From: Gordionus sp. m RMFG-2023
Taxonomy: Eukaryota > Nematomorpha > Gordioida > Chordodea > Parachordodidae
NCBI RefSeq assembly: GCF_954871325.1
Contig: NC_088775.1
Span: 72,641,561-72,705,560, forward strand
DNA: 64,000 nt
Reading direction: 5' to 3'
The translations under genes were made by a program, and so were the position numbers. The notes below the pieces were generated by a model. The model did not search any database. It saw nothing but the letters and a program-made list of their open reading frames with translations, and was not told the DNA's origin. Shown in pieces: positions 44,818 to 56,900 of this stretch. Each line of letters begins with the position of its first letter. Within the stretch, counting starts at the first letter, position 1.

Positions 44818-45610
44818 TAGGGATGTATCGATACCACTTTTTTGGAGGCCGATCCGATATTTCCGATATTAAATTGATATCGGTCGATTACCGATCCGAT
44901 ATCATATCTAATTTTGTATTCTGTAAAGATACCAATGGTTTTCATTTATAATATACTTTTTATTAGTATAACGTTTATAATTTAACTATACCATAACTTA
45001 TGTCATTTAAATATATTATAATGATCAGTATTCAATTCAATTGCAATTCTATAAAAATATAAAATATTTTTATTGTTAAATCACTTTTATATAATAAGTA
45101 AGTAATAACATTTCACTTTTATATAATAAGTAATAACATTAATCTATATATATAAAAAGTAATAAACAATTATATTATGAAATTTGAAATAAATATTTAA
45201 AATAATATCTAACATTAATATATCGAAGATTTCTTTTTAGAAATACCAATATTTCCAATTTATCAGAGGTCAGCTTGCGGCGATAGTAACTGTTATCACC
45301 AACTTCACTAAAAACAGATTCTGAAGAAAATTTCGCACACTATAATAAACAGAATGCACAAAAAATAACAATATGGCAGAATGTTTATTAATTATTTATT
45401 ATTATTAAAAAAATATACATAAAAAAGGATTTCGATTTTATTTATAAAAATAAATGATCTTAGATATAACTTTTTTTAAAAATTTTATAACATTTTATTT
45501 TTGTTAAAGAAGCCATTTTATATCGGATCAAATTTTATAATATTGGCCGATAACCCTATTTTAAAGGGTGAAGTCGGCCCGATTCGATAAAAAATATCGG
45601 CACATCCCTA
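44818..45610 (-). mobile_element. hAT-G, 793 bp, nested in hAT-E
   Basis: Termini TAGGGATGTATCGATA and AAATATCGGCACATCCCTA; flanks ATATTTTT and ATATATTT (7 of 8). CCGAT(A/C)-rich subterminal repeats. On the minus strand around 45340-45225 it encodes SSESVFSEVGDNSYYRRKLT followed by LEILVFLKRNL, the hAT dimerisation end. Internally deleted. Confidence 0.85.
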
Positions 45611-46673
45611 ATATATTTTATATATAATTATTTTAGCAAGTTCTTATTAGAGGAAATATTTAAGCTAAACTTGATATATAACATTAGATAATTTTAAAAG
45701 GCTCTTAATAAAATAATTAAAATAAAGTAGAATTTAACTTTATTAGTTACTTTTATTTATTTATGATATAAGTAAAATTACATTGCAGCATTTAATTACA
45801 AAATTTAATCAATTTAAAATGCATTAAAGAAAATTGTTATGTATTTAATAATTATAATATAATGTTATACATTAGTTTCATATTTTTTATATATAATTAA
45901 TAATTTAATAATTATAATATAATGTTATACATTATTTTCATATTTTTTATATATAATTAATAATTTTGCAAGAAATATATAAAAAAAATTTGAAAAGAGA
46001 TTTAAATGATATTTATATATATGATATTACAAACGCAAGAATTAATAAGTCATATTAGAAAATAAACTAATTTAAAAAATACATAAATATCACAAACAAG
46101 TAATGATAAATACTTATTAAAGATAAGGAATAAAATAAATCTAGTATATATTTTTTAGAGACGCCATTTAGCCATATAATCCGAATATAAGCTATATTTG
46201 AAACAACACAGAAAATAACATGCAAATTATAATAAAACATTTGATTTAAATTTTTTTCTTATTTGCAAATTTTCAACTCCCATTAAATATATTACTCTCC
46301 CTTCCCTGTTTAAGCAATTAATGGGCAAAAACTAATATTAAAATCCATGTTTATTATAATTAATTCATTAATAAATATTTTATTAATTATTGTAAATATT
46401 CATTCTTATATGTGTATGCTATGTTCTTCACAAATAAATAATAAAAGCTGTATTTTATAAACTATTCTAATTTAATTGGTAATGATAATTTAAAAGTATC
46501 TTCTATTTAAAATACTCTAATTTAGTAAAAGATACAAGTATCTTTTATCTTGTATCTTTTTGATATTTTGAAAAAGATACCAGTATCTGTATCTAAGATT
46601 CATTTTTTTATTAAGAATCTGTATCTGTATCTAGATTCTTTTTCTGGACTACCTGCCCAACTCTGGCCATATG

Positions 46674-47963
46674 TAATCAATAATATTTTAACAAAGAATT
46701 TTGATGTGAGTATCAAGTAAAAGCTATATTATTAATCAAAAAATAGTATTCACTTAGCATTAATGCGTTAAACTTGGCCTGCCTTAAGGGAGGGGGGGGG
46801 GTAAGAAGTATAAAAATTGGATATGGTTTTTTAATAAAAGATAACATCAATCGTAAGAGAACGAATAAAATTCTAATCCCCGTCATTTGGCGGGTTATCT
46901 ACTAGTTAATATTAAATAACAAAAATTTATAAGAAATCTCATTAACTAGCGAAGAAACTAATACACACACATTCTAATTTAAAAATTATGTTTTTTAAGC
47001 AATTTTCCTAAGCGATTTAACAGAAAAACATGATGATATCAAAAATATTTGAATTTTATTTCAAATGGCAATGCAAAATAATCGAGATCTCGATAACTCA
47101 GAAAAAGATTTGATCCTGGATCATGATCTTACTTTATTTGGAAAAAGTGGGATTCAATTATTGTATGTGGATGGCTCACGAAGCCGTAACTATTGAGTAA
47201 AAGACAAAGTAAAAACTAGGGAAGATAAGTCTTTAAAAAAATTAACATTTTTCAAGGTGTACTAACCGTATTTCTCTTTCTAAGATTTATTCCTAAACTC
47301 TAATCCAATACTTTTGGAATCCTACTTTATCACCGCCTACCCCCCCCACCCCCAAAGATATATGGAGTATGAATCATACTCAAGCCCTCTCAGCCTCACC
47401 CTAGACAATGGGGAGTGATTCTCTGTTACTATTTATATAATGGCATCAATTATTTAGACTTATTAACCACATCTATAAATACTAAATATTAAATAATTTT
47501 TTATGTAGTAATAAATTAATTAAAATATTTAATAAAGATATATTAAAAATACAAAATGGTCAGTAAGTTTAATGTTTATCATATAAATGTTTTTTGATAA
47601 ATATTTATAATTTTCGGAAACAGATATAATATTAACCAGAAATTTTTTGTATTTACTATAGTTCTTGCCTTATTTAAATTAAGAAAGAATATATGTTTGA
47701 TTTTTTTTTATAATTTTAAAATTATTTTAGATACAATTTTACAACTTATCATTAAATATAATATGGCCGCGATAATTTGCTTTATCTAACTTTGGATTGC
47801 TTTTTAAATTTGTAAAATAATTAAATTTTTTTATTTATCTTTCATTTTTATATCTAACATTTTTGTAAATAATAAATACACATAAAAAGAACTAAATAAT
47901 TGTAAATATTGTATAATTAATCTAATGAGCCTTTTATTGGCTATACCTAATAAATATAATACT
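46674..47963. other. Spacer upstream of the UBAP2-like gene
   Basis: No gene. A ten-G run ends at 46801, and C-runs with one A lie at 47340-47354. The last few hundred bases should include the promoter and 5' UTR; apart from ATGGCCGCGATAAT at 47762, a GC-containing word in AT-rich sequence, no regulatory motif stands out. Confidence 0.5.
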
Positions 47964-50900
47964 ATGTCTTCTTCATTGCATACAGACTTTTCAGATATTT
48001 CATCTAGATCTCTAGAATCAAAAGTGATATCTAAAATATATTTATAATTTCCTATATCTTTGTTTAGATTTCAGATGTACCTATTGATTCTCACACTGTA
48101 TTATTAAAAGATGATGATCAATTGTTAAGATTGAAAATAAGACAAGTGATGGAATTAACAAATAGAACCAGTGATGAAGCTGCCTTTGCATTGCATGATG
48201 CTGATAATGATGTAAATAAAGCTGTAAACTTTTTATTAGAAGCTTCATCTGTACATACTTTTGTAAATTTATATTTTACTGTTATAATTTAATATTAATT
48301 TATAGCAAAATGAATGGAAAACAACTGTTTCAAATAGAAAAAAGAAAAATTTGCAAAATGTTTTAGAAAATAATGAAGGCCAGAAAAATAAACTAAAAAA
48401 ACCTCTGGTCAATTTTGATAATAAGAAAAAGAAAGAGAAAGAGTTAAAAATTGAGTTAAATTTATCAAATCAAGAATCTAAGGATACTATTAAAAATGAT
48501 TTTGAAACAGATAAATTTCAACCAGATACAACATTTAATAAATCAGAGTTATTGGATAATGAAAACAAATTCATTAAAATAGATCAAATAAACATAAATC
48601 AGGAAACACATAAAGATGAAGAAATAAAAAACAGTAATTTTCTTAATAAAAATTTAAAAAGACCAGTAACAAACAAAGATAACAATATTTCATCAAGGTG
48701 TAAAAAATATGAACCTATTTCTAATCAAGAAAATTATATTTTTAAACCCTTTCGAAATTTTTCAAATACATCAAAATTAAAATCGGACCAATATATAAAT
48801 GAATCTAAATTTGATGAAAAAAGAAACAAGGAAAGATTTGATGAAAATTTGCAAAAGTGTAATGATGATCAGAACTGGCCAATTTCAAATAAAAATAGTT
48901 ATTCTAGATTATCCAGAGGTGCAAAATCATTTAATTCTAAATTGACACAACCTCAATTTTATCCTAGGAGAATAGGTCCTACAAATATAAATAAAAAGTT
49001 GGTTATTTATTACATATAAATTTAATTTAATTTTTTTTAGTGATCACGAAGATCAATTAACCAACAGTTTTAGAGATAAATCCAAATTAAATGTCAAACC
49101 TGCCAGATCATTTGGATCTAATCATGTAGAGACAGATAGAAATGGTAGCCTATTTTTTAAATATTAATAATAAATTATACTTTGTAGAAATGAATAAATT
49201 TAAAACAGACAGATATAAAAATAAAACATATTTGAATAATCATAGGTATGATAGGGGGAGTTACCAAAATAAAGCTCCTCCTAATTCATTTTCAATATCC
49301 AAAAATAAGTTAATTTTTAAATAATTTTATTTTTCTAATTGTTAGAAATAATAGGATTTATAAAAATGAATGTTTTAATAAATACCCTAAACATATTGCT
49401 CCTCAAAGTGAATCAAATGATACAGGTATCTAATTATATTTTTTCAAACTATACTCTCCTTTATTTTAGCCAAACCACTGAAAACTGAATTTCAAAATGA
49501 AAATATCATTTGGAGTAGTGAAAGTTTTGGTGAATGGAAGGTTGATGAATGTGTGCATGAGAATGATGTAAGCATTTTTTTGTTTTATACTAATGCTGTA
49601 CCTATTAGAGGTGGGCGCGAACCTAAATTTTCATTCACGGCCCGCCTGCTCACGGTGGTAATAAAAAAATATCATGCCCATTCACGCTTAACACTAAAAA
49701 AATTTTGATCTGACCCGCCTGCTCACGACAAGCAATATTTTGATTCACCTCTAAAATTCACGGTGTTTTAAATTATTTCAAAACTATTGCTATAATTTTA
49801 CCCTTTTTTGAATTCATTCTATTTATTTCTCTAATTTCATAATCCATATTAATAACAAAAAATAAATACAATCTATAAATCGAAATTTATTTGGAAAAAG
49901 AAGAATGTCCATCCTTTTTTATTTCAATTGTGCACGCCTTTAATAACCTTTCACTAGAAGCCGAACTTGCAGCTGACAAAATTTTACTCAATAATTTTCT
50001 CAAAAAATGGAAATGAATATTCCTGCTTCCAAAACTTCAAAATATTGTCTTGTTATTTATCTTATATGAATCTTTTAAGTTTATCCTCACAGCTTTCATG
50101 GGTGACGTTGATGCTTCATCAGAATCATCTAGAAATATACGGTCTTTTATGAGTGTAGGATGAATTAGGAAAGTGATAGTTGGTATTGATCATTTAGTAT
50201 ATACAGTTTTTTTATGAGTTTAAGATAAGTTAGGAAAGTTATAAATGGTAGTTGGCATCGATTTATGCATATCATCTATTTTATATCATTTAGCATTTTC
50301 AAGATTGTTTTATATATATCATTTTCTTCTTTTATTAAAAACTTGATCTAGAATTAAGCCTACTATAGTGGCTGCAAAATAATCTTTTAAATGAAATCTT
50401 GTTCTGTATTTTAAGGTTTTGATTATTATTGTATCACGTTCAGAAGGTTAACAAAATTTTATTAATTTTTGTTTCCATAGACAAACCTTATTTATAGTGG
50501 GACGAGAATCTGCTCTCAGATTATCCAAGCATTCTTTAAATATTTATAAAAATTGATCTAACTCGCATATGATCCTGATATCAATTGTGGCTTATCTATT
50601 TAATTGTTGCTTGCTAAAAGTAAAACTGTATTTCAGAATATGATTTTAAGAAACTCTGTATCATGATATATACAGAGTTCCATCTTGTTATTCTCGCTAT
50701 TACATATTGCTTAAGGGTGTTGGTTAGTTTGCTATTAGCTGTGTTTGAAATATTGTACCATTTTTTTACACCATTTATATTTAAGGCTATTTCAGTTAAA
50801 CAATTGTCAAAAATTTAATGCATAATATTATTTAGTATATGGCATATACATGCTAGCGTTTCGTCATCTCCGTTATCACTCACAACTATACATTTATTTA

Positions 50901-53900
50901 AGTAATTTTCTACTTCTGTATATTCTCCTAAAATTGAATTGACTACACTTTTAATTTTTGACGTTTTTTTCATTCATTGCTCTTGTGGCCAAAACAAATG
51001 TTTTTAATTAAAATCCTTAATGATAATATGTCCTATAATGGTTAAAACTTAGATTTTTATAGTCATCCATCTAATTATCAGTGATTATGGACAATGATTA
51101 TGCTTTTAATCTTAAATTTTATTTCATGGTATATTTTTGGACCTATAGTATTCATAAGAGTTTTACGGTTCACAACTTTTATATTTTGTTATCCATACGT
51201 AACACCAACATTTATCTCTTGGCCTAGCTTGTAAAATCCTTCACTTTCTGTTGCATTTAAAGATTGAAGATCTTTACAAATAAAATATAACTGACTTTTC
51301 TGTAAAAAGTTTAAGCAAAATTTAGCATAAAGTCTTGCGAAAAAAACACCTAAACATAAAAAGAAAATAGAACTAACAAAATGATACCGGATGTTGTTTA
51401 TAAAATACGGAAGATTTTTAGTTTTTATTCTTTTTTAAAAAAGAACTAAATTAAATAAGAAAATATACAATATAATTATAAAATTGCAAATTTATATTTA
51501 TAAAAAACAATTTTAAAAATTAAAATTTTCGTGATTCATGGGAAATTTATGTTCACGCCCGATCACGCCTGGGGAAAATTTTGGGAAGGCCCGTCACGCC
51601 CAGTCACGCCTTGGAATTTAAAATTTATTCACACTCACGCCGTCACGCCTAATTTCACGGCCCGCGCCCACCTCTAGTACCTATATTAAATATCAGATAT
51701 AGTATTTTTGAAAAAAATCAGACTGGGCCGATATTTAAAACTGATCCAATATACTTATTGTTTTTGGCTATTTTTAGGGTTGTACTGATGACAATTTCCA
51801 CTGATCCAATCTGATATTTGTCAATATTTATTTTAAACAGCACTGATCTGAAACCTATATTTATATTGATTTATTTACCGATATTTTTATAATATAAGAT
51901 GAAATAATATACAAATGAGCATAATTTATATGCTACAACACTATATATTAGCGTTGTTAAATAGCTCATTTTAAGTTGATTTTTATAAATAGCTAGCTCA
52001 ATATTTTATCCATAAAAATATTACCTATGCTTCGAGATTTCGAATGGCCAAAATATTTCAACTTTCGTAATATTTATCTGGATAAAATATTGAGCTAGCC
52101 ATTTTTATTTCAACTAGGGCCATTTGACAACACTATGTTATATTATATATCTTCATATTAAATTAATTATCTGTATAACAAATTAACTTTGTAAAGTAAA
52201 AACAAATTAAATATTAATTAATAAAATAATATAATAATGAAATTAAAAAAATTATATTGAATATTTTTTCTTATAAAGATCAGTTTATGCGATAATAAGT
52301 TTCTTCTATGAGGGCTATCTATATCTAGTGTTAATAAACTTATCCAGATAAATATTGCTCAAGCCTGAAGACTTTGACTATATTAAGCACAAAGGTTTGG
52401 ACAATTGCAAAAATATTGAGGTTTAAGCAATATTTTTTATAGTTAGACTCAAATTAAGCTGTTTATCAACGCCATTTATATCGCCAGCTTTGCTTAAGAC
52501 TAATTTTGATGAAACACAGGACATACCAAATACTAGCATGCAAGGTTTGCCAAAGTTTGAAATCTTTGAGCATAGGGTATTGATCAGATATAAAATATTT
52601 ATATCTTTGTTAATTAATTAAATTTAAATTTGCATAATTTTTATCTACTATAAATTCTTTCTTAATAAAGGCAATGGAATAAACAATATATAAAATACAC
52701 AAAATTTTTGGGTTTTCTTTATATTAATATACTTTACTTTGTCTATTGTTAAAAATTGTAAAAAAAACATTGATTATTTTTATTTTCATATTTTTATAGA
52801 AGTTATAAAGATTTATTATAAATAAGGGAAATTAGTTCAAAAATATAAAAAAAATGTGTAAAAATAAAAATATGCATTAAATTCGGTATCCGTTAAATTT
52901 TTTAAAAATATTGTATATCTATATTTTATATCAGTTTAGCCCTAGTTATTTTATGATAGTATATATATATATTTTTATTCAAATATTTTTATTTAATACA
53001 TTATTACATAATAATTATCAATAAAAGGAACAAAAATCAAATTTATTTGTAATATTAAAAAAAATTGATAAAAGATAATGTAACTAAAAATTTGAATTCT
53101 TCTTTGCTTATATTTACAAGTTACATTCATCTACTGTTGTTAAATGATTAGATAGCCAGTTTTTGAACATGGCTACATTTTAGTCAAGATAAAATTACCC
53201 AAGTTTGGAGATTTTGCTCACAGATGGAAAGTTTTGGATCTACTGGCTAAATTTTGAGGCATAAAGGATATTATTTTGGCTCTTAATTTAGCTGTTATAA
53301 AAATTGGCTAAATCAAACCATTTAGCAACACCACATTTAGCTATGAACATTCTCCAAATTTAAATGATTAACTTTTGAAGAATTCATCAACATTAGTTGG
53401 TTTTTTATTAGAAAATAGCAGTGCTGTAAACGTTATTACAAAAAAGAAACGCGTTACCGTTACTAGTTATGTCTGAAAAAGGAACCCCTTATCATTACTA
53501 ATTGCCTTTTTAAAAAAGGAATGCGCGTTACTGTTTATTCAAAAAAGTAATGGGTTACTCGTTACTTAAAAAAATTAAATAGTATATACAAAAAAATATT
53601 AATTTTTTTCCTACAATTAGTGTTGTTAAATTACTTAACGTTAGTCAACTATAAAACAACATAGCTATGTATTTATCCAAAAATGTTAGAATCAATCTTC
53701 AAATTGAGACTCAACTTAGAGATTTAATTTAGTTTTTTAGGCTAAAAACTACTTAACCACAATAGAGATGGTCAAAGTTTGGTAATTTAACAACACTACC
53801 TACAATATATATTATAAATAAATCTAAACAAAAAGAATATATAATAAAATAAGGTCTTTTTATAAAAATAATCTTCATATATATAATCTCCATATATATA

Positions 53901-56900
53901 AATAAAATTATACAAAAATAATATATATATAAAATAAAATCTTTTTGAATTTTTTTATTTATTTTTAGCAACAATTGATTTTCAAAATTTTGATCAGACA
54001 AGCATGAGTGCTTAGATCTCAACAGTGCTATACACAAGTCCAATTGGCACAGAGGATGGGAGAGTTGAATTATATTTAATAAATAAAAATTTTAATTTGG
54101 GGAATTTATTAAAAATATTTAAAGAATTATCTTTATTTTGAAAAAGCTTAATAGATCATCTTCAAAAGTACTTCAATCATTTCATCATCAAAATATTTTT
54201 AATCTTTATCAGAAATTGTTCTGGTACGTTTGTTGGATAAAGGAATTTAGCTCTTTCTTTATCAAGATCTTTTCTCAAACTGGAAGTAAGTTCTAGAATT
54301 CTTCTCTCGTTGACATCTAATTTTATCCATGGCCTATCCAATTTAAATAGGAGGGAATTTATTGTGGATAGTATATATTCATCTTTATATATGTGTTTGA
54401 ATTTATTGAATATAAAAGATAATCAAAATATAAATTGTTTTATAAGCAATATTTGAACTGTATACCTTTTATCTATGATTGAATTAATAAGTGGCTTACA
54501 AAATTTGAAATTATTTAAAGCCATTTTTTAAGTTTTAATATTATAATAGTTATCGTGGGAGTGAGATATCCCAAATGCACGGATCCATAACCTATAAAAT
54601 CATATATATACATATCATATTTCTTAATTAACATTAACCATACAATATTCATCCATCATGAACGACTTGTTTTAAAAATCTCTTATATTCAGATTTATCA
54701 CAAGATTCGTCAAATTTTTGGCAATTCCTTAATAAGACTGTCTTTTAATTTCACAGAGTTATAAAAAGAGTTCCATATTGTTATAACCGTTTAATCAGAT
54801 ATCTTACCATGTTTTCCTTAAAAATGACTGCACAGTTTGAAAATTACCCATGTTTATTCCCCAATGTAATTTTTGAAATGGGTTTAACCCTCTATTGCGC
54901 GACATATCAATAAATAATATTAATTTTTAAAAAAACGTATTTTTGTCTTTAGGGCCCTTAATAAACTAAATATAATTTTAAAAAAAATTTTTTTAAACTG
55001 TAAAAAAAATTTCAGTGTATGTATTTAAATATACAATGCATGTAAAAAGTATCATATTTTTCCAATTTCAAACCTAAATATAATTTTATTATTTGATAAA
55101 TAATGTGATAAAACAAATTTATATTAATTTTCATAAAATAATTTAAAACAATCGTTTTTTTGTAGTAAAACATAATGATAAAACATATTTGATACAAATC
55201 ACTTTCATAACCAATTTACACCCAGGTTTTTGCATCGCGCCTTTTTACTATATTTTGGCCAATGTGCTATTAAATCCTGTTTTATTTCTTTCTGCATATT
55301 CAGACTTGTCAGCCCTTTCCTAGATTTTTTTAAATATTTGGTGTCAATTGATATTCGTTTTTTTACACTAGCGTTCATATTTTTGTTACATTTACAGAAG
55401 AGTATCTGCTATTGAAATTTTAAATGTTAATAATGGCATCTGTTCTTTTACTGGTACCTTTAAAGCTACAAAATTTCGCCTATTCATTAAAGATTTATGA
55501 ACATTATATCAAGTATATGGAATACTATACGATGATATCATTTACGTGATCCTATGTGAATACATGCTCCATCTTTTAGAATTCTTTCTAAGTTGGAAGC
55601 TGGAAATTATAAATTCTATTAGCTCTCTGTAGCAATACTCCCTTTTGGGCGAGTAATACTTGAAGTTCTATACCACAGAACCAATTATCAAAACAATTTA
55701 AAATTTGAACGCACTGGTACAGTTAAATGAATATAACAATATATTATATATAAAACATTTCTTTTATCTTTATTTAATAGGATTTTTAACTTCCTGTTCC
55801 TTAAAAATTTGTACAAGAGAAATGACATAAATTATAAAAAGGAAAAATGGAACCATTTGGAAGTTGTAAACTACGTATTTTAGAATTTTTATATTGATAG
55901 CTGACTCTCATTTTTAACAATTAACTATAGAAATAAATAAAATATATGTGTATCTATTATACATCATGTGTATTAAACTGTAAAAAATTTTATGTTAAAC
56001 TTTATACCTTTTTTTATGTGTATTCAAATATGATGTATGAAGGGCCGGCCACCGACTTTTTTTGGTTACGCCGAAAACGCCGCCGTTTAAAAAAAATCAC
56101 GCCGGCGTTTCTTTCATATTTCATACCTTTTTATTTTAATAATTGGTCAATCACTGTTGTAATTTTTTTTAATGTCAATCAGGATTTTGACGAATTTTTA
56201 TTTTCTACTATTTTAAAATCATAATTATATTGACGTCATTATAGAATTCAATCAATCAAAAATCTAAAATTCCAAAAGTTACCATAATTTTATATATTTT
56301 AAAAAATGGATGTCTACATTTAATAATTCTATAAAAATTTTAGTATTCTAAGGGTGCATTCACAGTAGAGAGCGACAGCGACACGACATTAAGCGACAGA
56401 GCAGCTGATGTGTCGTAAGCGACATAGCATTCATAGTAGTAGGCGGCAAACATATTTTTATTTTTTTTAAAAAATGGTGTCAATTACAACTTTAAAATTA
56501 ATCCTCTTATATCGAGCAATGAAAAGACGCAGAAAAAATAACCTAAATGTTAGAAAAGAAGAGGAGGGTGAGTTCGCCATACTTTTCCCCAAACATTGAT
56601 CCAAAAGTTTATGATAATTATTAAAAAGAAAGTATATTGTGAGATTAAATTTTATTAATATAATAAATATGCAGCAAAGCATTGATCCAAGAGTTTATGA
56701 TAATTATTAAAAAGAAAGTATATTGTGAGATTAAATATTATTAATATAATAAATAAGCAATATTATTCTACATCACTATCAAAATTTAACAAAATGTCAC
56801 AAATAATTTTTATTAATTTTTTCTTTCCACTATCTGATCTTTTTGCCAGGGTCTGCTCAAGCATCACATTGATCCAAGAATTTGTTGATTTTCTGCTTTC

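Larger units (their letters stand above)
43647..46665 (+). mobile_element. hAT-E, 3 kb, with two nested elements
   Basis: Termini CAGAGTTGGACAGTACC and TACCTGCCCAACTCTG, flanked by GCCATAGG (43639-43646) and GCCATATG (46666-46673), 7 of 8 identical. Subterminal AAGATAC(A/T)AGTATC words crowd both ends. It contains the second tRNA-bearing MITE (44176-44576), hAT-G (44818-45610) and a ~60-bp tandem duplication at 45845-45965. Only a BED-finger start of a transposase remains. Confidence 0.9.

Noticed and set aside
49967-50152. 61-codon plus-strand frame
   Set aside because: Antisense to the hAT-B transposase C-terminus on the other strand.
55012-55415. Short frames on both strands in the piggyBac region
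   Set aside because: Fragments of the decayed transposase or its antisense; no separate gene.
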